NCBI RefSeq assembly: GCF_028583425.1
Contig: NC_072801.1
Location: forward strand, 9,630,001-9,694,000
Source: Eublepharis macularius
Taxonomy: Eukaryota > Chordata > Lepidosauria > Squamata > Eublepharidae
DNA: 64,000 bases
Direction: 5' to 3'
Position 1 is the stretch's first letter; every line of letters begins with the position of its first letter. Shown here piece by piece: positions 37,101-49,100 of this stretch. A model generated the notes under the pieces. That model had not been told where the DNA came from. It was given only the letters and a program-made list of their open reading frames with translations, and made no database searches. The position numbers were made by a program, and so were the translations under genes.

Positions 37101-40100
37101 AATGGTGAACTGTAAGTGTACTATGTGAAAGCAAGCCAAAAAATCTTAGCATGTTGAAACTGCACCATTAGCCTGTCTGCTTGTATGTAACATTTCTAAG
37201 AGCAACCTGAACAGCCAGTCTTAGCATAGCTTTTCAGAGCTTGGAAGCTAAACAGGGTTGGCCATGGTCAGTGCTTGGATGGGAGACTACCAAGGAAAAC
37301 CGAGGCTGTTGCACAGGTTAGGGCAGTGGCAACCACCCTGCTTGAACGCCCTGTGACAACAACGTGATGGCACGTTTCTCTGTTATAGAAATTCTTGGAT
37401 TGCCTTCCTTTGCAAGATACAGAGCCAAAGTGATTTAAAGATATGTATAAACTTATTTAAAACACTTGTTTTACATGTTCTGATGTCTGCCATTTACACC
37501 TAGGGGACCCTATTTGGGTGGAAAGGTAGCACGTAAGATTTTTAAATAAAATAATACTCATTGTCTCAAGGGCAGCACAGGAAAAATAAGGAATATCTAT
37601 CCAGAAGTTTGTAGTGTGCGTCAAATCCTGCTGCATCCAGGTATTCCCTTTCAAATGATCTACAGGAGCTGGGCTGTTAGTTCTTCCTTAACTGTTAACC
37701 CAAAGCACTAGTCTTAATTCCTGAGCAAATTCCTGAGTCATTAATGCTGCAAAGAGCCATGTGCTGTGAGTGCTTTGGCATTGGATAAAGGCTCATACCT
37801 CCAGCATGCTCTAGGCTTTTCCAGAATTAAGAAGGAGCAGATGGTTAGTAGGTCTTTCCCAGCTGGCCTAGGTTCCACTGTCCTGCTCTCACACGTTAAC
37901 AGTCCCAAATTAAAATTAAACTTTAAAAAGTTTATTTTATGTTCGGTATTTGTACTCCACTTTTGTCACTAGTCGGGAACATCTAGCCCTGCAAAGTCCA
38001 CAAAATATATTGGTTATTACTGTTGAAGACTCGAACACAATGGGATCTCTGAGCGGGGGGCTGGAGAGAGGTAGCATTTTGTGCTTCCCTTCTGCGTTAG
38101 GTTCTTCTGCAGCCCTTGGTTGCCCTCTTTACTTTGCTCGCTGCCATTTCGTTCCTTGTAAGAAATGCATCTTCGATTTTGAAGGTGGAATAGTTTGATG
38201 CAAAGTAAAGTTCTATTCTGTGCAATTTACTCTAGGCACAGTGGGGACTGCTTTTCCTCTTGATTGCAGGGCCATACCTGACCCTTCTCTAGTGCTTGAG
38301 TTTGTCTCAATTTAGACCCCAGTCATTCACTTGAATAGGAGGCTTCAAGACAGTACTTCCCAACAACTCAGTCTTGGTTTCTCAATCCAACTGTAGCCTC
38401 CCAAGTGGTAAGGTGGAAACAAAGTGCTGTCTTCAATAATGCGGCAGTGTGTGAACAAACACATTCTACCGATAGCCTCACAAGGTAAAATAGCATAAGC
38501 CTGAAACAGTCATCTTCGTAAACTGGAACTGATTGGGAACTTAACTGTATGGCAGGATTTGGCCTTTTGGGACAAGCACTTCAAACTGCAGGATTGCTCC
38601 TATTGGACTCCCGGCTTGAAAGTTGCTGAATTAGGATGAGGGCTACACTGGGACCTTTCTGCATGCATTTTTTGAAAAGAATCTCAGGGAGCAGTAAAGA
38701 TGTGTTCCCTGTCCTGCAGTCTGCAGGAATAGACCTAAAAGGACTTGATTGCGTAACGTTGCTAAATATACAATTCAGATCTCAGTGAGATTTTTTTTCA
38801 GGTAGCTGTTCCAAGCCCATTGTCTTAATTAAGACAGCTCTTTCCCCCCATTTCTTTTTGAGCTTCACTTGCTGTGTTTTCATGGTAAAGAGATTAAGCA
38901 AATGATTGAGAAAAAGGAGCTTTGCCTTAAAGATTAAAAGTGCTTGTTGCTTTTTAACAACAGCATCTCAGCAGAAGCTGCAGTACCTCAGCTCAGCTTC
39001 TGGATGTCCAGTAAACTGGCTACAGCTTTTACCAGGAAGATACGTTTGCAAGACTGGTAGTGGTTTTTTTAGCCGAGGGGGGCCCTCCAAAATGGTGCTG
39101 ATTCCCTCCTGCATTTGGGTGCCAAGAATGATTCCAAACTCCTGCTAATTGGTCTTATTTAATGGCCCCACACACACACACACACAAGGGTGAGCATAGC
39201 ATGGCATTGGATGGATGAGAAAACATTTTCTGGCATTTGTACTGAATAAGATTAGGTCCCTTCTGGCAGTTGCTTTTTTAGTAGTATCTACAACTTGCTG
39301 AAAGCACAGTCAATATGCCTTTTGCGATCTGAGGCAGGGAAGCATTTTTACTAATAAGAAGGTATGTCCTGCTTTCCTATAGAACACCTAAGGTGATAAA
39401 TAGTTGCATAAAGCAGCAATAAAACTTGATTTTTTTTTTAGCTTCAAATGATGGTCCATTTAATACATAATAATTTGAAGGTTAACATTCCCAGAATATG
39501 ATAATTTTAGCATCATGTCACTGCTTTTTAGGAGTCTGTTTGAATGCGTACTGATTAGGATTCTCATTTTTTCAATGGCAAAAGTATTTTTAACCAGAGA
39601 AAACATTATACCTTCCCTTCTACCAAAGCAAAAATTACAATAAGAAAAACAAGAACAGTTACAACATAAACGTGTCAATAGTGGGGCGGAGGCGGGGAGC
39701 AAGAATTCGAAACTCCTGCAGCAGCAAGGACCTGCAGACAGAACTCAGCAGGGAAAACCAGAGACAGCAGGGACTGAAGCCTCAGCTCAAGCGACTTGGG
39801 TTGAAACTCCATAAACATTTGAGATGCAGACGACTATATCCCATCTGTATTGTTTGCCTGGCTGCCTCAGTTGGATTTATTCTTTTTTTAAAACTCTGCT
39901 TTCCTAGCTGGTGTTCTGTGACATACATAGCAGTTGTCTTGCTTTACTTTTTCAAAAGCCCTAAAGCCAAAGAGAGAGAGTAACTCACTGAGGGGACAAA
40001 ATCCAGTCAATTCATATATTTATTAGATACCAGTGCTTTGGCACTATTGCACTTTATAAAAGTTTACATATGATTTTGTCCCCACAGTGAGTTACTCACT

Positions 40101-43100
40101 CTTTTTGGCTTTAGGTTCTAATTGAGGGGTTCTTCTTTGATTTGTACTTTTCAAAAGCCCTGGCAGGACAGGCAAGGTGGGTGCAGAGTGAACTGGCGAT
40201 TCTGTGAGGTTCTTAACCAAGTGGGAATCTGTCCTAGCGTTCAGTGCACTGTGCCACTTTGCCCTTCTTCCTGTTTAGCTTGTTCTTATCCCAAGAGAAG
40301 AAAGAAATGGTTCTCCTACATTCCCTTGCATTGTGTATGGAATTGTCATTTAAAAAGAGTGCTCTACCTGTTTCCTTCCAGGAAAGCTAGCTTTTATTTA
40401 ATTTGTTCAAACCCTTCTCTCCCCCCCCCCTTTTGTTGGCAACTAAGTGGTTCTTGAGGTGGTTTATAACGGAATAAAATAGAGTAACACATGGTATGGT
40501 TTTGACAGAGGAACATAAAACCTCCACAGGCATAAACAAAATATAGAAACTATACAACAGTGCTAAAAACAATCAGTTGCAAGAGAGAAACATAACAAGT
40601 AACAGTAATTCTCCTTAAATGCATCAGGCAATAAGAACATCTTAGCCAGGTGCCTTAAACTCATAGGAGTTGGCACTGGACAAATGGCTGCAGAAAGGGA
40701 ATTCCATAGGTGAGATACCACCAGAGAGAAAGATCTCCTGCTTGTTCTCCACCCACCTGGTTTCTCAGGATGCAGGCACACAGTACAGTGTAAGCTCGTA
40801 TGTGAAACAGGGGGTCCTTAAGATACTCTGGTTTCAAATGTTTAGGGCCTGACTAATATGAAGCAGCATTTTGGAAAATGTCCAAAAATTAATTGGTGGC
40901 CATTGAAGTTTGTTTTGCAAAAGTCATGAGCTATGATCCTGCTAATCTTTGCTGGGTAACCCTCTTGCTGCTGTTGAAACTTCTAGACAGTTTTCAGAGG
41001 CAGCCCTGCAATACTGTACATGGCATTTATTTCTCCTGAATGTGCACAGAGTTGTTATACTATTCCCAAGATTCACATTCTCTTCCTGTGATTTGAGAGG
41101 AGACAACAGTAAATAGCGTTGAATCTTCCTAAGCTAATTTAACCTTATATTACTACCACTCCATGTAATCCCTGCAACAGGAAGTCCATGAGTAAAATCA
41201 TGGCAAATAGCTGCCTTCATCCATTTCCCTTCTTGGGATCTATTTTAAAACTCAGACTGCCTCTAATGTTACAGGAGACTATAGAAGTGGTTTTTAAGAA
41301 CGTTAATTTGTCTAGAGAGTTGAGTGGCTGCAAAGTAGCAGCCGGCAGCCTCAGGGGATTTGGGCCTTTCCTCTGAACATTCCCAGCTGACATTTCCAAA
41401 ACATAAATGTACTGGGTATTGTGAAATGTCAAGTAAGCTGCAGAAGCTGTCAAGGATCTTTCAAGGATATGATAGCAGAAAAACATTGTGCAATGGCCTA
41501 ATTAGATCTGTTGAGAGACAGATGAGAAAGATGGTGCTGAACACTAAGCTGTACAATAAGTGAAAAGAAAAGCATATAAGTGTTAACTGTACACAGTAAG
41601 CATGTATAGGAAGTGTAACTCATAGTACGATTAAACGCATCAATTATCAGGCCCGCTTCAAGTCTACATAGATACAGTGTCTATGTAGAGGAACTGAAGA
41701 ATGTGGGATCTGGCACAAAATCCAACTTTCTGGTACAAAAGCCTCAGTGTCTAAATTTTACATCTGTGAAGATATGCCAGAAAATTTGTGGCCATTGCCT
41801 TAGGAAATTTCAGAAACCCTCTTACTAATTAAAAATAAAATATACAAAATGAGCAAGTGGGTACAAGCTGCTGTAGTTAGCACAGGTTACAGAATTCTGT
41901 GCAGCCTCTTGGTGCAGGCTTTGATACATCAGGAAGTGAAAGAGAAATTTCTGAAATAAAAACATAGACTATCTGCTAGGATTTATAGAGCTTTGTGTAG
42001 ACATGATTGTGCCAGCATTAATGATGGCATGTGTGATTGTCCACATTATATATGACCAAGTCTCCATGTCTGTGAAGGAGACAAAACCAAGAATGGCACT
42101 AAATGGTACAAATACTCGCAGAGTTCTTTCTCCAACTAAGGCTAAGGAAATCATAATATCTCTGTTGACTACAAGGTTAAATGAGCTCTGTGTGTGTGTG
42201 TCTTAAAATGCTTTTAACAGAAAAATGCCCAAAGTCTACAGACAGTTGTAGTGCTTTAATGCCAGAAGCTTGGAGAAGAAAGGATGAGTTCACAAGTACT
42301 ACAGAATTTAATTTACATAGCTGTTTCAAATTGCGGTTCTTACAAGTCTTTGGGAATTTTGTAACTACAGTTAATGGTAAATAAATGTTAACATAATTGT
42401 TAACATTTACTGATTGTTGTAAAGATGTTGTTTCTGAAGAGACACTGTAAGGACAATTCCTTCATATAGGAGAAGCAGTCTATATAGTTTAAAGAAGATG
42501 GGAAGTATCAATAAATGCAAAGAAAACACATTTTTGTGAAGACAGCAAGATAATTCCAATGCCAGAACAGGAAGAATGTTGCTTCTAGTTTCTTTTGCAC
42601 TAAAGGATTTTTTAAAGTATTATATTTTGCAAAATAATTAATGTTTGGCATGTCGAAATACTAACGAGGGGACATACATTAATGATAGCTATATGAGTAG
42701 TGAGGGAATAAGAGGTAACGGTTGAGGCAGTGTTTTCTTCATCACGTGATGCTTGTTCCTGGTTCAAGACACGTGTGCCCTGGTCCAGCTAGGGCTGTGT
42801 CTGTGTCGAATCAAGCTTTAAGATGTGCCCCTGGTGGGTGAGGAGAGGGGCATGGATGGCTGTTAGCGTGACAAAAAGCGTGACTGAGAGCCTGGATTTG
42901 CTTGTACTAAGGGGAGTGGCAGAGCATTACATGGCACATGATCGTTCCTGCAGTACAGTTCTATGTAGAGTTAGTCCAGTCTGTCCGTTGATTTTACTAA
43001 ACTTGAACTGGAGTAACTCTATGTAGGATTGTATTGTCGAAGGCTTTCACGGCCGGAGAACGATGGTTGTTGGGGGTTTTCCGGGCTGTATTGCCGTGGT

Positions 43101-46100
43101 CTTGGCATTGTAGTTCCTGACGTTTCGCCAGCAGCTCTGAAGATGCCAGCCACAGCTGCTGGCGAAACGTCAGGAACTACAATGCCAAGACCACGGCAAT
43201 ACAGCCCGGAAAACCCCCAACAACCATCTATGTAGGATTGTTCTTAGTGGAAGTCTCTCTGCACGATGGTGTTCCTGTGGAAAACTGTTGATCAGTAGTA
43301 ACGGAAGCAGAATAGCCATTTAGCTGTGAAAATAAGGGCCTGGAATGGGGAGGGAGGGATATTCACTGAACTGAGGATATTAGCTGTCTCCAAGAACTCC
43401 ACTGCAAAGTGTTTGGTGGGTAGCATGGCACTCTGATTTTTCTTCCCAGTGCTTGGATTAAAGTGGAGCAGCTAAAACCTTACCATGCCCACAAAGAGGA
43501 TATGATCAAAATTAATAAAGGCAAGAGGTTCCAGCAAGCCGTGGATGCTGTGGAAGAATTCCTCAAGAAAGCCAAAGGCAAGGATCAGGTGAGTGTCGCT
43601 CGGCAGCACTTCCTGGGGATACAGGCCCTTGGAACAATGGAAATGGGTGCTTCCACATGACCATGGGTGGGTTGCTAGAGAAGGCAAGTGGCTGATGATT
43701 GTCGCTAGGTTTTTTTCTGTGCAACAGTGGCTAGGATCACATTTGAGAAGCAGTCAAAGTGTGCAGCTGCCTGTCAGGCCCCTAAGCCCCTGATTTTCTT
43801 AAATTAGACTGAGACAGAAGGGACAGTTGATCTATCCTGATAGTCTTGGAATATGTTTGTGTGCTCTGGATTTAAAATTGTGCCTGTTCTTCCCCACCTC
43901 AGCCTAAAGTCGGCCTTTGCTTTGGAAGTTCCAGCTGTGCTTTGTCTTTCTCTTCTGTCCCCTTTCTTAACTAGCATCTTGACCCTGGTCTGCCCTGAAT
44001 TTGGGGGGCTCGATGTGCTTCTGCTGTCTGGCAAGACTCTTCTTCCTTGAATCATTGTTGTGGGAGGTCACTGTGAGCTTGCTGTCCCCTCTTTCTTTCC
44101 TCACCTTTCTATTCTGTAATCTCTCAGGCATCTCACAATTCCACAGAAGAGAAGAACCGCCAAAACTCCAGTGAAGAAAGGGGCAAGTCAGCGGGAGAAG
44201 AGAAACGCAAAGCTGGGCTGTCAGAAGGGAAGCCAAAAAAGAGAGTCTCTTCAGTCTCCTCAGAGCGAGGCTCAAAGTCCCCACTGAAGAGAACGTACGA
44301 GCAGAGCCCCCGGAAGCGAGGGCGTCCCCCCAAAGATGAGAAGGTTTGTGTTTGGCATCTCTTCTCCACGTTCTGTGAGCTTGTCCAGGTGGAATATAAA
44401 CTTATCACCTGACCAACTGGATGACTTCATTGTTGTGACTATTGCATGTGCTCAACTGTCTGAGAGATTGTATTGGCCAGCTGTGTTACTCTGTAGCCCT
44501 GGTCGTTGGTTCTTGCCCTGTGATAGGGTCTGAGCTGCTCTTGAGCTCCTCCCGTTGGTTTTTTTTCCGGGAAATTGCTGACCAGTATCTCTCATGCTTC
44601 CATCTTCTTGTGCTCTAGTGAAGGAAATGAGAGAATTTCATCTTTGCTTGTTCAGAGGGCTTCTGATGTTAACATGTCCTTCTCATTTGTGTGTGCATGT
44701 GATCAGATGATATTCCCCATCTCTCCCTTCTCTGATGTCATCAAACTAAGCGAGGTCCAGTGGTTTTGGCTGTGTTATCAGTGAGGATGAAGAAATGCCT
44801 GTGGAAGTGGATGGCCCAGCTAGAAGACCTCAGTTTCCAAGGGTGCCTCTTCTCTTGACACTGTTTATGACAGCGATTTTTTTACCCGCTGGGGTCTCTC
44901 ATCTTCAGATGTTTCCACCCATCTTCCAACAGTGTCTAGCTGCCTCTGTCCTCTTCAGGGGAGTTACAGCCTTGCCCTTTGGTTGCTGATCTTATTACAA
45001 TGGATTTACTTGAATATATGTGCTCCTCAGGGGGCTGAACCTTGATTCATTTTATACTGTGGTTTTCACCCAAGACCCTTGGAGGAGGGTTGACATCTGC
45101 CCATGCTTACTTCATCTTCAGAAACGGAACTGTCATGTGTGTTATGTTCGTTTGAGGAGGGGAGGTGTGTTTAGGCGGAACTGCATTTCTTGGAGCAGAT
45201 CTCTCCCCTGGGTCTTTTCTCCTTGCATAGCAGAGTTAACTATACCTGAGGTCCCTTGAACGTGATAATGTTGGAGGTTATACAGACAAGATGCTTGGGA
45301 CTTCCCAGTGACCTCACAGCTCTTAAATCCAGCTCTTAAACAGCAGACTCAGCTTCTGCTTGCCAGAAATAATCGCTCCTTGTCATCTCCATAGAAAAGA
45401 ATCTCAAATTTCCAGGGCTAGGGAAAAACTTTCTCTGGCTGAAACTGCCGAGCTGCTGCCCACCAGAGGAGATTATACTGAGTAAGATGGATTGTGGGTG
45501 TGGCTCTACATGAGGCTTTTGAGCATGTTGATATGTTCTTGCCTTATAAGGAGCAGGGAGTTTACATTTTTATTTTAGTCTTAACAAAAGCAGTTGTACT
45601 TAGTCTGATGGTTTAATCTGCACAAGCCCCAGCGTTAAGTCCATCAGTATAGTATCCAAGCAGTCAGGGATAGGGCAAGTTGACTTTATTTTTACCAGTT
45701 TTACTCATGTTGGATCCAGAAGGGATGAGTAAGCAGTCTGGTCTGGCTCCTCGATGTAAGGTCATCCACCCATCATCCCTGTTTCACGGTTCAGCCTACA
45801 ACCCCCAGGACAGGCTTACCCCCAAGGAGTTGCCCTGTGGAACAGCAGCTGGAAGCAAGTGATAACCGTGAGCAAGCCATACTATGTGCTGCATGAAATG
45901 GCCAGTCATCTGCCTACATACTACCTAGGCAGTGCAGTCCTACTGAGTTCAGCAGGTCTTGGGATTTGCAGTCCCCTAACTCTTTATGATAAGAATCTTG
46001 TTATGTAACTGGTCCCACCATTTCAGAAGTTGCAGACATCTGATCTTCAGGTGATTTAAGACTTCAGAATGCTGCCATGCCTGGACTTTGTCCTGCTTAC

Positions 46101-49100
46101 AGCTGCTGCTTGGTATGGCGGGCCAGGGAGTACAGGACGCCTGTTATCTAAATTCAACTTCATCCAGATAGTCTCTGTCCAATCCCCACCATTGGCTTAG
46201 CAACTGGAATAATAGTGGGATGTGATGCGTCCAGAAGTAGGGACATGTCATGCATGTATTATGCCATCAGTACTTTCTCCGTGGCAGCAGTGGCCAGTGA
46301 AGAACTTGGAGAACAAAATGAAGGCAGACATTGTATTCTGTCTAGCAGGGCAGCAAGCATCACTCCAGCTGGGGAGAATCACTGGAAAATGGACAATGCA
46401 ACCATGCTGTGTGTTAGTTTATTATGGCCACAGTCTCAGCAATCTTAACAGAAAATAAGTCTCAGTGGGACTTAAATCTGAGAGCTAAACTCAGCCCAAC
46501 ATGTGTTGGGTTCCTGCATGTTTACCTGGGAAGCGTTGTTGCCTCCTGTCCCTGAACTCCCGGAGGAAAACCCAAGCAGGGCGGATTTTTGCAAGAGTGT
46601 CTCTTGCAAAAATCTGCTCCACTTGAGTTTTCCTCCAGGAGCTTGGGGGGGGGGGGGCGTGTCAGAGCAGCAGCAGCTGGGCCAGAAGGACAAGAGGGAA
46701 AGAGTCAGTGAGGGGAGCCTGAAGAGAGCCAAGCCTGAAGCTGACAGGCGGCTAGCAACGGCAGAAGGAGCTGCTGAGGCTGCTGCCACCACTGCAGCTG
46801 CTAGACTCAACCATCCCTTCTCACAGAAGGGAGAAGAAGACTTGAGTCCCCCTGAGCTCAGAGCTCTGTGGGAAGGGATGGTTGAGTCAGATTCAGAATT
46901 TTGCAGGCAATGTAAGTAAGGGAATTTCCCAATAGTGGGACAGCCACATCCTCATGTCTTAGTATTCAGATGAACTCTTCCTTGCCCCAGTTTTCTGACT
47001 CTTGGAAGTCCCTCCTTTATGGTTAGTTATGCTATGCTCCCCCAACATCCTAGCCCATCATACTGTGGGCATGTGCTCTCCCTCTCTCTCCCTCCCCCTC
47101 CCCCCCTCTCTCCCTCTCCCTCCCCCCCTCAAACTCTTCCAACAACAGAAGTGTTCATGAAATGTTCAGAATGTTCCTTGGTTGCTGTTTGAGAGTTCTC
47201 AGCCTCCTATGCAGTGTTCGGGGCTCTGTCACTGTGCTGTAGCTTTGATCACTTTCCTTGTTTCTCTGCAGGACCTGACAATCCCAGAATCAAGCACAGT
47301 GAAGAGAATGATGACAGGGACCGTGGCAGGCTTTAAATGGCCCCCCAGTGTAAGCGAGGTGATTTAACCCTCTAAATTCTCCTATGGTCTAGAGCCCAAT
47401 AATCCAGTGGATGCTGTGCAGGCTACAGTTCCTTCGTAAGAATCTTGTTTTGAGGGCTTGGGGAAGGAAATGTTACCCTCATTTCCTTGCTTTTCTGCCT
47501 CCCCTCCCAGAAAAAAGGATAATACAGTGTTCCGGACTTGGGTGTCATCAATATGCCGATGACACCCAATTATATCTGATAATGGACGGCTGGCCCGACT
47601 CTGCCCCAGATGTCTTCGAGCGTGCCTTTGAAGCTGTGATTGGGTGGTTGAAACAGAGTCTAAACTAATCCCACGAAGATGGAGGCCCTGCATGTGGGTC
47701 TGGGGTCCATGGGTACGGGACTCCGGCTCCCCACTCTTGATGGAGCGCTGCTTGCGCCGCTTGCGAGAGTGAGGAGCCTGGGGGTGATCTTGGATGCCTC
47801 CTTGACTATGGAGGCACAGATCGCAGCAGTTGTCCGGTCTTCATTTTTCCATCTGAGACAAGCCCGGCAGCTTGTCCCCTACCTGTTGACCCACGACCTA
47901 ACAGCAGTGATCCAAGCAACAGTTACCTCTAGATTAGACTACTGCAACTCACTCTATGCAGGGCTTCCCTTGGGCTTGATCCGGAGATTACAGCTGGTTC
48001 AAAATGCAGCTGTGCAGGTGATTGCAAGAGTCCCGATAGAAGAACATATAACACCTATATTACACCAGCTGCATTGGCTACCAGTGGAGTACCGGGTCCG
48101 GTTCAAGGTTTTGGTGCTGACCTATAAAGCCCCATGCAGACTGGGTCCAGCATATCTGCGGGACCGCCTCTCCTTATATATACCCCAGAGGACACTTCAT
48201 TCTACACACAAAAAACACTTGGTGGTCCCCGGTCCTAAGGAGGCTCGCCTGACCTCGACCAAAGCCAGGGCCTTTTCAGTCCTGGCACTGGCCTGGTGGA
48301 ACTGTCTGATGAAACCAGGGCCCGGCAGGATTTATTATCCTTCCGCCGGGCCTGTAAGACAGAGATGTTCTGCCAGGCATATGGCGGAGGCTAGGCTGGG
48401 CCCCCACTGGCCATACTTGACTTGACTTGAAAAGATCTGTCCACCAGCACTATAGATATGGATATATGGGCCATGTCTGAAATAAAGTAACTCTTCCATT
48501 GCCATCTGAGGAGACATTTTTATTGTATGTAGTGTTTTAAATTTTATTGTAATGTTTTATCTGCTTTTATGTGTTTTTATGTAAATTAAAATGTGCTCTG
48601 CTCTGAGCCCGCTTGGTGGGGAGGGTGGACTAAAAATGTAATCAAATAAATAAATTCCTTTATCCTTGCTAGTTGGTAATTGCATAGTCAGGGTAAGTTT
48701 GGGTGTGTGGTAGTTCAGGGGAATGCATGCGAGTTTCCAAGCCCTTCAACTTCCAAAGCTGGAAAGGCAGATCCCGCAGGGACAGTGTTTTAACTGAACA
48801 CTGTCATGTGGGTAACTGTTCCGGTGGCTGATTGCAGGTAGGGCGGCCTGTGCACTTTTAACTGATTATCTGGTAAGGGTGGGGGGGATACAGTAATACA
48901 GAGTGGAGGGAATTGTCTGTCATTTCTGAACATTAGCTGAAGGTTGGCTGCAGTTAATATGTTGGTGCTGAGGGACATAGGAAGAAAAGTAGGCAAAACT
49001 AATTTTTCAAAGTAAAATCTAGGTTGCTTTAAAAGTATATAAGCTATCAGGGTTTGTGAGAAATCTTTCATATTCACAGTTCCAAATGTTTTTTGTATTG

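Larger units (their letters stand above)
32326..43449 (+). other. GLYR1 intron 3 (11 kb)
   Basis: The longest intron. Repeats found: SINE-like 33690-33852, short tandem 33996-34071, 5S-derived SINE 37204-37373, (CA)n 39170-39186, snap-back elements 39946-40161 and 43018-43241, and a diverged repeat 40490-40970. The stretches 34.1-37.2, 37.4-39.9 and 41.0-43.0 kb hold no gene or repeat I can name. Confidence 0.6.
44344..47271 (+). other. GLYR1 intron 5
   Basis: Contains an imperfect hairpin (46555-46644), a 17-bp inverted repeat (46804-46889) and a C/T-rich tract (47079-47131). A 138-codon frame over 46503-46919 has no family I recognise. Confidence 0.5.

Noticed and set aside
37204-37320. 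Possible 5S rRNA gene
   Set aside because: Internal promoter boxes are diverged, the 5' third does not match 5S and a SINE tail follows.
46503-46919. 138-codon frame rich in A, E, Q and R in GLYR1 intron 5
   Set aside because: Spans the imperfect hairpin and low-complexity sequence; no splice support or recognisable family.
47516-48655. Reverse-transcriptase motif YADD as sign of an active element
   Set aside because: The L2 copy is 5'-truncated and frame-broken; it is a fossil LINE.
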